DNA from: Erodium maritimum
Lineage: Eukaryota; Streptophyta; Magnoliopsida; Geraniales; Geraniaceae
Direction of reading: 5' to 3'
Assembly (NCBI GenBank): GCA_963921825.1
Contig: OY997594.1
Location: 55,599,675 to 55,663,674 of the forward strand
DNA: 64,000 bases
Under the pieces are notes generated by a model. It was given only the letters and a program-made list of their open reading frames with translations, did no database searches and was not told the origin of the DNA. Below, in pieces: positions 1 through 10,980 of this stretch. Position 1 is the stretch's first letter; every line of letters starts with the position of its first letter. Made by a program: the position numbers and the translations under genes.

Positions 1-825
1 CGATGACTCAGGAAGTCATTCTGGACCTTTCCGGGGCCCAAAAAGCTTAGCCGTCATCACGGTTAGCTTAGTTGGTCCATTTCCTTCAGTTTGACTGTAA
101 TATTTGTTAGGTCAAATTTCGGTCAAACTTGGACTTTATATCGGTTAATTTCCGATAAAATCTTGGGAAGCTGGAAATTATTCAAGTGGAAGTGACCCCA
201 CATGACACTTGTCATATTTGGCTTGGGGGATGAAAAAGGAGCTTCAAATGACTCTTATACCCTCCCAACTTACCTTTAAAGGGATATGACCTTAAGGACT
301 TTTCAGTATTTGGACAAAATAGGTCATTTAAAGAAACATGGGCACACAAATCAGCTCACTCACTATTGTTGCAGCCGAAAATCACAAGGAGAGAGAGAGG
401 GGAGAGCTCATTTCTTGAGGAAGAAGAAAGTGAAGAAAGCTTGGATTTTGGAGCTTGTTTTTAGTCCTTTTGCCTCCATTTTCCTTCCATCTTCTTCATC
501 TCACAATCCTAGAGGTATGGATGCTCTTAACTCTCCATTTCATCTACTTTCAATCTTTGGGTTTTGTGGGTTTTTGGCTCAAAGTTGAAGAGTTAGCTTT
601 GTGGTTGTTGCTTGAAGAAGAAGTAGTGAAGTAGGATGTTTGGATTGTGTTTTGGTTGAAGTTTTGCTGAACCCATTGAGGGTGTTGATGTTGGGTCACC
701 TTGGATGAATATTTTGGAGTTGAGAGGACTTGGAAATGGGGTTTTAATGGTGATTTTTGTGAAACTCGAGTTGGGGAAGAAAGGGGAAGGAACTGGTCAG
801 GTTTGGCGCGGAAAGTGACCCGGAC

Positions 826-1030
826 CGGGCCAGGTGCCGGCACGACAGGCCGCACGGAACGGGCCTGGTATCGGCACGACACGCGGCACGGAACGGACGG
901 GAGTCCGGCACGGTACCTCACACGGTCCGTGTCGCACTACGGGCCGGTCTGTGACGTGGTCCGTGCTGGCTACCGGGACGGACTGTGATACGGTCCGTGC
1001 CAGGTTCCGGCACGGCTAGCCACACGGTCC
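826..1030. repeat. GC-rich variable patch inside the LTR
   Basis: About 200 bp of irregular repeats built on GGCACGG, CGGTCCG and GGTCCGTG words, in a surrounding sequence that is AT-rich. Sister LTRs have a different GC-rich repeat at the same relative place (4566-4640, 8975-9150, 44590-44720, 59890-60110, 61540-61720). It has no convincing coding sense; the reading frames through it are low-complexity Arg/Gly/Thr peptides. Confidence 0.75.
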
Positions 1031-2033
1031 GTATGGCGTTCCGGATCAGACCCCCAGAACCGCAAACCCTTCCTTTTAGCCCTTTTCGATTCTTAAATCA
1101 TTTCTTCAAACCGTATTTCCATTATTTGAGTGTTGTTCTGTACTTTGGGGATAAGAACATCGTTGAGTTATTAACTTTGGTCTTATGGTGGTCTAAGACC
1201 GTGGTACCGAGCAAGGAAGGAAGGAAGAACTTGGACTAGAGCTTGAAGAACGAAGAATCACGCCGGAACCCGTGTGAAGGGCGGAGTTGTGACCACCGAG
1301 TTGTCCACAGAGTTTTAGAGGATTACCAAGAGGTAGGGAAATTCTTAACTTCTTATTTAAACGCTTAGTATGTATGTTAGGTTAATAAAATCGGAAAGGT
1401 CCTAGAATTGCATATAGGATGCGAATAACTAGAATAATCGTCTTTCAATTATTAACAACCGGAAGTGTCTAGAATGCATGTCTAGGATGAAAATGAGTAG
1501 TGTAACTCGCTTTCAATACTTGGGAATTGATTTACTGGTAGAGAGGCTGTGAAGAGCTCTCGGATTAGTTGTGTGCTAGGTTCACATGCTTGGTTGCTCG
1601 TTATTAGGACATTTAAGAGTCTAATGAAACTAGTTAGCTTATATGATTGAATGCTTAATTGATCGTTCACATGATTATTGATTAGTTGAATGCGTACTTG
1701 ATTGATTGAGTGATTGTGTTGAGATAATTGTTGATTGGATAGATGATCGAGTATGAATGGTTGTGCCAAGGGGTACAATCAGGTGATCGATGTACCACTG
1801 GTTCGTGACAGGTAAGTATACGGTAAGTGTGAGGTGTTATTGGATGTCTTTGCTGTGATGAAAGTGTGATTTGAGGAGTGTTCACGATTGGTTGAATTAT
1901 AGTGCTTTTCCTTATTCTTATTCTTGAATACTTGTTTGGTTGTTCGTTTGTTTGCTTGTTTGTTTGTTTGGTTCGGTACTAGGGGGGGTAATCCGGTGCC
2001 GTTGTGGTGGTTGGAGTTGGACAGATACAGTGA

Positions 2034-2322
2034 GATATTGATAGATTATAGGAGCCTGAGTGCTTGACAGATCCTGTGGGATATTGATTGATTATTGGAG
2101 CCTGAGAGCTCGGCAGATCCTGCGGGATATTGATAGATTATAGGAGCGTGAGTGCTCGGCAGATCCTGCGGGATATTGATTGATTAGTGGAGCCTGAGAG
2201 CTCGGCAGATCCTGCGGGATATTGATTGATTATTGGAGCCTGAGAGCTCGACAGATCCTACGGGATATTGATAGATTATAGGAGCCTGAGGGCTTGGCAG
2301 ATCCTGCGGGATATTGATCGGA
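2034..2322. repeat. 46-bp minisatellite, six copies, in LTR
   Basis: Six tandem units of about 46 bp that start GATATTGAT and contain GGAGC(C/G)TGAG and CAGATCCTG(C/T)GGG. Two unit types differ in ATAGATTATA versus TTGATTATTG and fall in the order A, B, A, B, B, A, which points to duplication of unit pairs. In the other LTR copies a different repeat of about 67 bp occupies this place. Confidence 0.88.
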
Positions 2323-3172
2323 TTACTTCATGAGAGATGGTTTCTGAGGTTTCACCCAAGGGTGTGCGTCCTACGGGAGCACTACCTTGGTTCCCTATGA
2401 TTATGGTCCTTGGAGACATTTTCGAGAATTCTGACTATGAGCATCCCTATGGGATGGTTTCTGGTGCTCCGAAGTATGTGCCTCCTCTGGACCGAGGGAA
2501 AATCTGATGTGATATGAATACTCTGGCGGATCGGAATATGGGAACCGAGGTGACGCTAGAATCTATTCATGGATCGGAGGCTTAAGAAAGCAAATGATTG
2601 GTGTGACATCAATTACTCCTTTTTAATCATTATGATACTTTATAATGATTCTTTTATGCAACATTTCAAGTTAAAGTTATCTTTAAGAGTACAGTGCTTA
2701 TCTTATTCTATCTTGTTCATATATTATTTCATCGCACTTATATTATTCTATCTCGTTACATATTAGTTCGTTGTTAATCGTATTTTGTTATCATTTGAGT
2801 TACCTGTTTATCCAGTACAGTATTGACCAAAGGGTTGAGTTGTTAAGGTTTTTCCTACTGAGCGTAAGCTCACCCCCTTGGTTTCCTTACTGTTTTACAG
2901 CCGTAGCTGATGTCTAGTGAGTTTGAGGCTCGGGAGCTTTTGGACATCTTGGGGTTTATCTTAGAGTTATGTTGGTCATGTGTTTTAAACATTATTTATT
3001 TGACTCTTCATGTTGAGCTGTGACTCATTGGAATTTTTGGAACTATTTATAGTTGTTGTTTTGAGAGAGTTTATCTTGTTATTATAAAGGTTTTGGTACT
3101 TAATTATTGCTTTTCTACTTTTAGTCCCGGTCACGTCTCGAGTCCGGCAAAAACCAGATTTGGGGCGTGACA

Positions 3173-4100
3173 AGTCTGATCATAGATATCATGTGGGACA
3201 TGATATTGAACGACCCTACATGAATATGTGCCTTAGATCAAGTCATGAACATATTCATTGCCATAACTTGTCATGTATCCTTAGACTAAGGAGTCTTTGT
3301 GATCGCTACGTAGTCAACAACTGAGTTTGACCTGAGCCTAACGTTGTCTGTAACATGGCTTCCATAACGGCCAGGATTGGCTTGGGGACGGGCTACATGA
3401 GTGACACGAAAGACGGCTAAGGTATTTATCCCTCATACTGAGGTATGAGAAAGATATTGGTTCTCGTCCGCTTGATCGAGAGTGACTGAAAGAATAACAT
3501 GGCCATGCACATGATACTGAGTATCATATATTCAGTCATCTCACATATCAAGGAACATTGATTGAGAATAATAAGGATGACGACTCTATGCCTTATCTCA
3601 ATCAAGATATCGGAGATAAAAGGATAATGACAGGGACGACGGAAATGTTAGAATCGACAGTGTCGATTCGTTATGCAGTGTCAGGCAATACTAAAGTCTC
3701 GTTAGTTGCCACTTAAATAGGATCAAGTAAAATGGGATTTAAAGTTGATCCATTGACATGCATAAACCTAAGGGTCACACCGGAGGATGAAACTCATTGA
3801 CACATTTATGGAGAATGGCCAAAAGGGAGTTGTCTTGGGACATGACCAAAACTGGGTTTTGGGTCATGTACCCGTAAGTGAATAGGACTTTACGGACCGA
3901 GACAAGGCTTGGAGTCTTGGGATTGATCGCGTCGGATAATGTTGAACATTTCCGGTATGGAAGGCTTGGAGGCGATGAACGAATCACAAGACCTCGTTGG
4001 AAATGGCCACGGGCCATGTTCCAAGAGGCCCATGAAACCAAGGCCCATGGAACTAATTAATCAAGTCTTGATTAATTGATACTAAGTAAGCAAGACAAGG
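3173..4100. other. Unassigned spacer between two LTRs
   Basis: No gene, LTR terminus or terminal repeat could be fixed here. Reading frames are short and overlap on both strands. The stretch may be the 5' part of the next LTR in a diverged subfamily, but its sequence does not match the first 150 bp of the better preserved LTRs. Confidence 0.4.
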
Positions 4101-5599
4101 ATTAAGGTGTTGGTGATTCACCACCTAACCCAATCTTGTCTTGACATACTTTGTCCTATTTACACCTTACTTGTCACCATGCTTGTCCCATGCCTTTAGT
4201 TGGACAAGTATGGGGTTTGTTATGTTTAAGTCATCTTTTTTTCAACATAACAAAACAAGACAAGAATAGGAAACACAACTTCTCTCTCCTCTCCGTGGCA
4301 ATTTTGGGTTTGGCTAGTTCCCACCTCCATTTTTGTGTTCTTGAGTCCTCAAAGAGAAGAACTACGTGGCTTTGATTCCCATGTGGATACGTAGGCGTCT
4401 TGGAGACTCAAGCCAATCATTCGTTATCCGGTGTTCTTGTTTTGGTAAGAACTAGTGCTGAATTTTTCTCTTGTGAATCCATTCTTTGTTAGTTGTTTCA
4501 TGGTTTTAATCGTCTCTTGGTTTTCATTGATTTTCCTTTGCGAGTTGGTTCATCTCCAACACTACCTCGAGACCCAACACGGCCACCCATGGACCGTGAC
4601 CGCCGGTCCGGTTTGGCCATACACGGCCATGTGTGGCCGTGGGGCCCACATGGCCGGGTTTTGGTGGTTTTATAAATGGAGCGGTCATGGGTGAACCCCG
4701 GGACGACGTTTTCACACTCGGAACGAATTATGGATATGATTCATGAAACTTCGGGAAAACACTTAGAAACTTTAAATGCGAATTTAGAACGCTCAGACCT
4801 AGGAATTTAATTCCGTCAAGTGCGTTGGAGCAAGTAAATTAATTATGATTGCTAGACTCGAATAGGGAAACTTTCGGAGTCCCGAGGGACGTATTCCCGA
4901 TTCCGGGAAAAATGGGCCTTCCTGGCCCATTTTGATAAGTCGAGCAATTGGGATTAGATTGGGTATTTCCCTCTTTAATCCACACTTGAATTAGCATTAA
5001 TTCGTGTATTGCTTGTAATCTTAGACTTTGGACCCGAGCTTGACGGAGGAGGAGACTTTGGACCTCGTGAAGTGACAAGGAGGAACCTAGCCAGGTCGTC
5101 CGCTGCGGGATCGGATTGCTTTTGAGGTAGGAAAGTAGCGAATACCGGTTTAGTTGTGGAAAGTTACTAGTATGCATATAGGTTGCGAATACTTGTTTTA
5201 ATTATTAGAATTGCATGATTAAGATGTGAGGAACGAGTGAAATGAGGGATAGCTTACGAGCCATGTCAAGCCGTAAGTTTGGGAATTGTCGTGCTGTAGA
5301 AATGCATGTGGGCCATGTCGAGCCCTTAGGTTTTTGTGTTGATTGTGATGCCATGATCTATGACTGTGAGGCATGATGTGTGGTTATTCGTTGTTAGATT
5401 GAGAATCATGATATGATATGCTCTTGTGATATGTTGTTATGTTTGGGCAAGTGTGCCATGCTTGATGTGACGTGAACCCATGTTTGTGATATGATCAGAT
5501 GATTGATAGACCGATGTGACGTGTTGTGATAAGATCGTTGGGCTTGGTAAGCCGTGGTTTAACTATGGCATTATGATGCTTTTTATTCTCTTTATGTAT

Positions 5600-5930
5600 G
5601 TTCCAAGAGGAGTTGTATTCGGGTATGGTACCTACACCGATGGGGTACTCCTGTGTAGGGTAGTACATAGGCCGACGGTGTGGTCCCACGTATGCGCGGT
5701 CCCCCGGGGTGTGGTTCCGGTACGATACCTACATCGAGGGGGTATGCCGGTGTAGGGTGTCTAGGCCGACGGTTACGTGATCAGTATAGTGATTGTGCCC
5801 CGACGGATTCCCGGGAAGGCATCTAGGTCGAGGCTGTGTGTTATGGTACGATGTATTGTGACTGTGCCCCGATGCGGTTCCGGGAAGATATACAGGCCGA
5901 TGCTGAGTGTTCCGGTACGATATGATAGAG
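5600..5930. repeat. Degenerate minisatellite in LTR
   Basis: Irregular repeats built on GGTAC(C/G)AT, CCTACACCGA, TGCCCCGA and CCGGGAAG words. They lie where the 46-bp array (2034-2322) and the 67-bp array (7936-8290) lie in the sister LTRs. The units are too diverged to count reliably. Confidence 0.6.
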
Positions 5931-6150
5931 TCAGGCTGCGGTACGTGACATATGATTGTTTTACTGTGTATGGTATGATTGATAATTAGATAAGTGATGT
6001 GAGTATAGTTCGATAGTGGTCATGTAAGTGTGGCTGTGATTTTTGTGTTCTCTCTGGAGATCATTAGGGTTGTGACTTGCTAGTATGTCCTAATTGGACG
6101 GTTACTCGTGGTGGTGAGCGGACACTCATCACCTTAACTACTTTTCCTAC

Positions 6151-6164
6151 TGAGCGAAAGCTCA
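6151..6164 (+). other. Conserved short hairpin with GNRA-type loop in LTR
   Basis: TGAGCGAAAGCTCA folds into a 5-bp stem with a GAAA loop. It lies just after CCTAC and about 25 bases before a TTTTACAG splice-acceptor-like site. The same unit is seen at 2859-2872 (loop GTAA) and, on the minus strand, at 57603-57616 and 62604-62617 (loop GAAA), 60933-60946 (one stem change) and 58517-58531 (five-base loop). The structure is inferred from sequence; a role in RNA is not shown. Confidence 0.6.
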
Positions 6165-6452
6165 CCCCTTTACTTTGTTGTTTTACAGGTCTTGAGAGGG
6201 TTTTGTGCTAGCGGGATTCTCGGAGCTTGGGAGCTAGCGATGGTCGTGTCTAGTGTGGTCTAGAGACGTGCTGTTTATTTGACTTTTAAACTCATTTATT
6301 ACTTGGCTTTTTCGAGCTGTGACTCGCGCTGTTATTCGAATATTTTAAACTGTTACTTGAGACCCATTTTAGTATTAAAATTGCTTTTATTATTTATCTC
6401 ATTAAATTCACGTCTCGAGTCCGGTCAAAACCGGATTTGGGGCGTGCCAATT

Positions 6453-6464
6453 TGGTATCAGAGC
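6453..6464 (+). other. Primer-binding site, initiator tRNA-Met type
   Basis: TGGTATCAGAGC lies three bases after the LTR end. It is the standard plant retrotransposon primer site complementary to the 3' end of initiator tRNA-Met. It fixes the orientation of the whole LTR family in this window. Confidence 0.9.
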
Positions 6465-7935
6465 CTGGTGTTTCAAAAACTTCGGACTGTACGTCAATAA
6501 GGTGGGTAGAGTTGGGTCGTTAGGTTTCCGTGTGTCGGTTACGCAAGTCGGATGCGTCCTACGTGTAGAACCGAGACGAAGAGAGTCTCGGGTTAATGAA
6601 ATGTCCAGTCTAAGTACCGTGTGCTCTTGGTGAACCGTTGTGGTTGGTGTCATTGTTTGAGTTAACTGTTTCCGAGTTGGACTTGGCCGGGTGGTAAGAG
6701 TGAAATTACCGAAACCCGAGGTGTGTAGTTGCGATGTCTTGCTGTGTACTTTGATTGTCTTAAGTGATTGGTGCAGGTTGTGTTTTGGATGTCCCGCATA
6801 AGCGGATGGTTAGTGTAATTTACGAACGGGTCATGCCCAATTTTCTGCAGAAACTGAAGTGTATGTACCATCACGAATCGGCTATAGGGGCCACTGTAGC
6901 CGGACGTGAATGGGGGGATGTCAAGTGGTTACAACGTAATTCAGGGACGCCTGAATCGGGTTGTAACGACCCGATATCGACATGAATGTTATAGTAGAAA
7001 GAAAAAATGTTAAGAACTTGAATCTAAGTTGATGTTGGTCTATGTATAATTGTTGTTTGGTGGTTGCATTGTGGATTGAGTGACTTGTGTGTAAACTCGC
7101 TGAGTGAATGTTTGACTTACGTGGCGCACTGGTGTGCGAGCTTCTTTGATTGTGTGAACTTGTGTGAACTTGTGTTAACTTGTGTGACTATACTATACTA
7201 AATATACTACTAGTGCGAGTGCGACTTTTGTGTGAACGTTAATTATTTTAAGCGCGTCATTTTATACGAAGTTAAGAAACTGAGCTTGTGCGTTATCCGT
7301 GCAGAGGATATACGACATGACGCCGACCTACGTTCCACGAGGCACCAAGAGCCGGCCAGCTGGGGGCCGAGGACAGCCACCTACCATTGAGTCGGCAGGG
7401 GCTACGAGCGCCCATGGTACATCCACCGAGGGGCAGGAGAGAGTTGAGACTGGACCATCGGGACTCCCGCCCAGGGTCCCGCCTGTCACTGAGCCTACTC
7501 AGGCAGCAGCTTTGGAGGAGCTGACCAGCACGGTTCAGGGTTTGGCAGCGGCCTTCGCCCGGAGAGAGGCCACGGCCCCGGCACCGGAGACCGTGCCTGC
7601 TGACACTACAGCCGCCACCGAGAGACCTAGTCAGTTCGACAGCCACACCGCTCAGGCATTGAGGGTCTTCCGTAGGTTGGGCACACCTGTCTTTTCTGGG
7701 GAGCCAGACCCCGAGGCAGCCGACGGATGGATGGAGCGGATGACCCGCAACCTGGACACGTCGGGGATACTGGATGGTGGCTTGAGAGTATCTTTTGCGG
7801 TGTTCCAGCTGGAAGGAGACGCCTACTTTTGGTGGCAGCGCGAGCAGACGTGAGTAGGGGATGACTTTACGCTGTTTGGATATCGATTTCTGGAGCAGTA
7901 CTTCCCACAGTCGGTATTGGATGACAGGCACCAGC

Positions 7936-8290
7936 ATCGGGGTGAAGCAAATACATCATACCGGAATACACTGTCGGTTTCGATGTCTTCCCGGACACAC
8001 AACATCAGGGTGAAACAATACATCATACCGGAATACCTATCGGTCTAGATGTCTTCCCGGACACACACCATCGGGGTGAAACAATACATCATGCCGGAAT
8101 GTCCATCGGTCTGGATGTCTTCCCGGATACACAGCATTGGGGTGAAACAACACCTCATACCGGAATACCCCTCGGTCTAGATGTCTTCCCGGAACCCACA
8201 TCGGGGTAAATCTCATCACACACATACCGGACCGGCACACACCTCGATCGGGTATCTTCCCGTCACTCGGGGTACAAGTCACACCACACA
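7936..8290. repeat. 67-bp-type minisatellite in LTR
   Basis: About five units of 57-67 bp with the core ATACATCATACCGGAATAC, then CGGTCTAGATGTCTTCCCGG, then CATCGGGGTGAA. The same family of units recurs at 58102-58237, 61207-61540 and 62875-63290. The last units shorten and change towards ACCGGACCGGCACACACC. Confidence 0.85.
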
Positions 8291-8974
8291 ATACCACACA
8301 ACCACACTATACCGAACTTATCATACCAACGAAGCTTATCGTCACAACTTACCAAAAACACCGTATCGGTCTATCATTCACCCGATCATATCACATGACA
8401 ACATTCATATCACAATCAACACATTCATTCGACCAATCATGTCACGAAACAAACGTTCATATCACATTCATGGTAATTCATATAACATAACAAAATCCCT
8501 AAATTAACCAAGAGTATACCATACGTTGACATTTAAGGACGATTAACCACAATCAAACACAACCAATACACAATCCTAAGGCCCGACATGGCCACATGTG
8601 ATTCTACAGCACATCAATTCCCATAATTGAAAGCGGTTATTCTAGTGAATCACATCCTATATGCAAGCTAAGACTCTTCCGGTTATTGACATCCTATATG
8701 CATACTATTAGCATTCTTTAAATAAAAGCGGTAATTACTACTCTTCCCTACCTCAAGTGCTCTCCAAAAGTTTAGTCCACGCGAACGCCTAAAAGTCTCC
8801 TCCTCCGAGCTCGAGAATAAAGTCTAGGATCACAAATTAACACTAGAATTAAAGACTAATCAAGGGTGGTTTAAGAGGCAAACACCCAAGTTAAAACCCC
8901 CAAACATTCGGTTCAAGATAACCTTTCGAATTAAACAAAAAAATACCCAAAAAGGACCCAAAAGGCCCAAAACT

Positions 8975-9150
8975 GATCTGTCACGGTTCGGGTCACGGAG
9001 CTATGAGGCTCCCCGTCACGGATGACGTCACGGACCCGTGACGTGTGCCGTCACGGTCTCCGTCACGGAGCCGTGACGTGTGCCGTCACGGTCTCCGTCA
9101 CGGAGCCGTGACGTCTTCCGTCACGGTCCCCGTCACGGATCCGTGACGGT
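8975..9150. repeat. GTCACGG minisatellite in LTR
   Basis: Roughly 39-bp units built from CCGTCACGG, GAGCCGTGACG and TGTGCCGTCACGG, repeated about four times. Each unit is close to a palindrome (CCGTCACGG / CCGTGACGG), so a single strand could form a cruciform or stacked hairpins. It lies at the GC-rich variable position of the LTR. Confidence 0.8.
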
Positions 9151-10023
9151 TAAGACCAGTCCGTCCTTCTTTTTCCTCCAGCCTCTTTTCCACGAAATCA
9201 ACACCAAAAACTCCATTTTTAACAACCCAAAACCTCCAAATCATTCCCATAACTTCAAAACTCTAACACTCATAATGAGTTTCATCAAAACAACAACAAA
9301 CCAATTGATTTCTACTTAAATAAATCACTTTCTTCTCATAAATAATCATCTAATCACCAAAAACCCAAAACCCAACTAGTTCATGAAATTTCTATGGAGA
9401 CCCATAACAAAGTGAATGAAAGTGGATTTTTAGAGTTTACTTATCTTGGAAACGATGAGATGATGAAGATTAGAAGACTTTTGAGAAGTTTTGATGAAGA
9501 AATGGCTTCAAGCTTCCTCATTTCCTCCCTTTCTTCTTCTTCTTCAAGCTAAGAAGCTTTTTCCTCTCCTCTCTCCCTTGTAGATTTCGGCCACCACAAG
9601 AATTATGAGCTGAATTGGTCCAAAATTGAGTCATTTAACCTAACGGTGAAGTCCCAAAAGTGCCCCCCTTGCTCTTATCCTCTCAAGACCAACTAATGAG
9701 GGTCAAATGGTCTTTTTAGCCCCTTTTCTTCACCTCCAAGCTAACATGGAAAAGTGTCCTATGTAGGGACCACCTCCACCTAATAAAACTCCAGCTCAAT
9801 TAATTTAATTAGGCTTAGTTTGACCGAAAGTTGAATTTTTCGTAAAATTGGTCATTTTAAAGGAAACGACTCAACTAAGCTAACTGTAACGACGGTTAAG
9901 CTCTTTGGGTCCTGGAAAGGTCTCGAATGACTCCCGGAGTCATCGGTTGACTATTCCGGCCGAAAGTCAACTTTCGCCAGAAATCACCGGTTCGACCGAG
10001 ATCGACCGGGAGCGGTTCTTACA

Positions 10024-10980
10024 AATGTTGGCATCCGTTGAGGTTTTAGCTTTATGCTTACTGTGTGGGTGAGGTTGCGATGTGTTTCTTTTTCCGGATC
10101 TTTTTGGAGTGTTGAAGGTGGTCCTTAGAGGTTTTTTTCGGTTCAAATCTAACATTTCATGTACCTCTCACGTTTTCGCAGAGGTCGAGATTTGGCTTCT
10201 TCTAGGTGTTGGCCCGGCCTTTCCGGTCCCTTTTGGATCTGCGTCGATTTCCCTAAAATTGTCGATGCGATACATGCGTGGGGTCTTCTTGTTCGGATTA
10301 GATTTTTCCCCCTTTCCTTCTTCCAGAGAAGGATATAGGGTTATCTATCCAGTCTCTGCCGGTGGTGATGGGCCTGGATTCTAGAGATGAGCGAGTGGAC
10401 CCTTAGGTTGGTTGGTTTCAGTTCTTCCGAGTGTGCTCCGGGAGTTGTGGTTGATTTGTTTTGGTTCTAGTACACTCCTTCAGTGGTTCTCTGTTTCAGA
10501 GTGGTTGGAGGTTGTCCCGAGGCTATGGGGTTAGTTTTTTCTGGGCTTCTGGTTCTGAATTTCAGGTTTCAGACCTTCTTTTGTTTCTTCAGTTGGTGTT
10601 TGGTTGGTTCTGCAGTTGTAAGTTTGTTCTGGTTTTATTAACTAGGTTTTTCTGGGTCTTCGTCTGTCTGGTTGGGTGTTGTATTATATTCTTGAAGTGT
10701 TGTAATCTTGTTTTGTTATCTTCATCGGTTGTAATCTTGGTATCGGTTTGGTTCTTGTTTAGTAGTTCACTGGCTTTCTTGTTGGGTTGTATTGGTTTGG
10801 CTGATTCATAGCCTCTGCGTTGTTGGTTTTCTTGGTTGTTGGTTGTTCTTTGTTATTGGTTGTTCCCGATAATAAAAGTTACGTCCTTCTAGATTTTTTG
10901 AGGTATATAGTTAGACTAGGTGTACTCCTCTTCTTCCTCATGAAAGGTTTAATTTGAATTTACTTTGTTGATCGAAAAAA
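10024..10980 (+). mobile_element. Probable LINE 3' tail, T/G-rich
   Basis: T- and G-rich sequence without a sustained protein frame that ends TTTGTTGATCGAAAAAAAG near 10982. Similar TTGATCGAAAA or GCTGATCAAGAAA ends close the other L1-type LINE fragments in this window and in plants generally. The left side is cut by the LTR that ends at 10023. No target duplication is visible, so family assignment rests on the tail alone. Confidence 0.45.

Larger units (their letters stand above)
1..3172 (+). mobile_element. Long LTR of a Ty3/gypsy-type element, left end outside window (fossil)
   Basis: The right end is GGGGCGTGACA, the terminal sequence shared by every long LTR in the window, and it is preceded by the family motif ACGTCTCGAGTCCGG. 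The left part matches, in reverse, the terminal 130 bp of the LTR that ends at 10023 (the GACGGTTAAGC / TTAGCTTAGTTGG block), so only about 100 bp are missing at the left. Plus orientation is set by the primer site that follows the sister LTR at 6449. No primer site or coding sequence follows at 3173, so this is either a solo LTR or the 3' LTR of an element to the left. It carries a GC-rich variable patch (826-1030), a 46-bp minisatellite (2034-2322), a small hairpin (2859-2872) and a TTTTACAG acceptor-like site near 2893. Confidence 0.8.
4100..7935 (+). mobile_element. Truncated long-LTR gypsy-type element: LTR, primer site, leader, gag part (fossil)
   Basis: The LTR ends at 6449 and is followed by a primer-binding site, a leader of about 850 bp and the amino-terminal part of a gag reading frame from ATG 7317. 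The gag frame is Pro/Thr/Ala-rich at first, then shows the plant gypsy gag core with RRLGTPVFSGEPDP, MERM and ...AYFWWQRE. Sequence similarity to gag stops near 7935, where the opposite-strand LTR piece begins. No protease, reverse transcriptase or integrase of this element is present. The 5' edge of the LTR is not resolved (about 4100 or earlier). The element is broken and incomplete. Confidence 0.72.
7936..10023 (-). mobile_element. Partial long LTR, minus orientation (fossil)
   Basis: Read on the minus strand, the LTR starts at 10023 with TGTAAGAACCGCTCCC and runs down to 7936, where it meets the gag remnant of the plus-strand element. Its final part (hairpin and GGGGCGTGACA end) is missing. 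It matches the LTRs at 60545-64000 closely, for example in the GACCGGCACACACCTCGAT and CGACATGGCC blocks. It carries a 67-bp repeat array (7936-8290) and a GTCACGG-rich repeat (8975-9150). Confidence 0.8.

Noticed and set aside
6963-6990. TGTAACGACCCG as the start of another LTR
   Set aside because: Resembles an LTR start, but no further LTR sequence follows and the leader runs on to the gag start.
7293-7937. 214-codon minus-strand frame opposite the gag remnant
   Set aside because: It is the antisense shadow of a GC-rich gag frame; no domain, and the plus strand has recognisable gag sequence.
7936-8290. Spaced repeats that look CRISPR-like
   Set aside because: Units are 57-67 bp without distinct spacers, lie inside a plant LTR and recur in sister LTRs; no cas genes, and the genome is plant.
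10082-10811. Two frames of 100 and 116 codons as genes
   Set aside because: T/G-rich hydrophobic translations of a LINE 3' tail; no domain and no supporting promoter.
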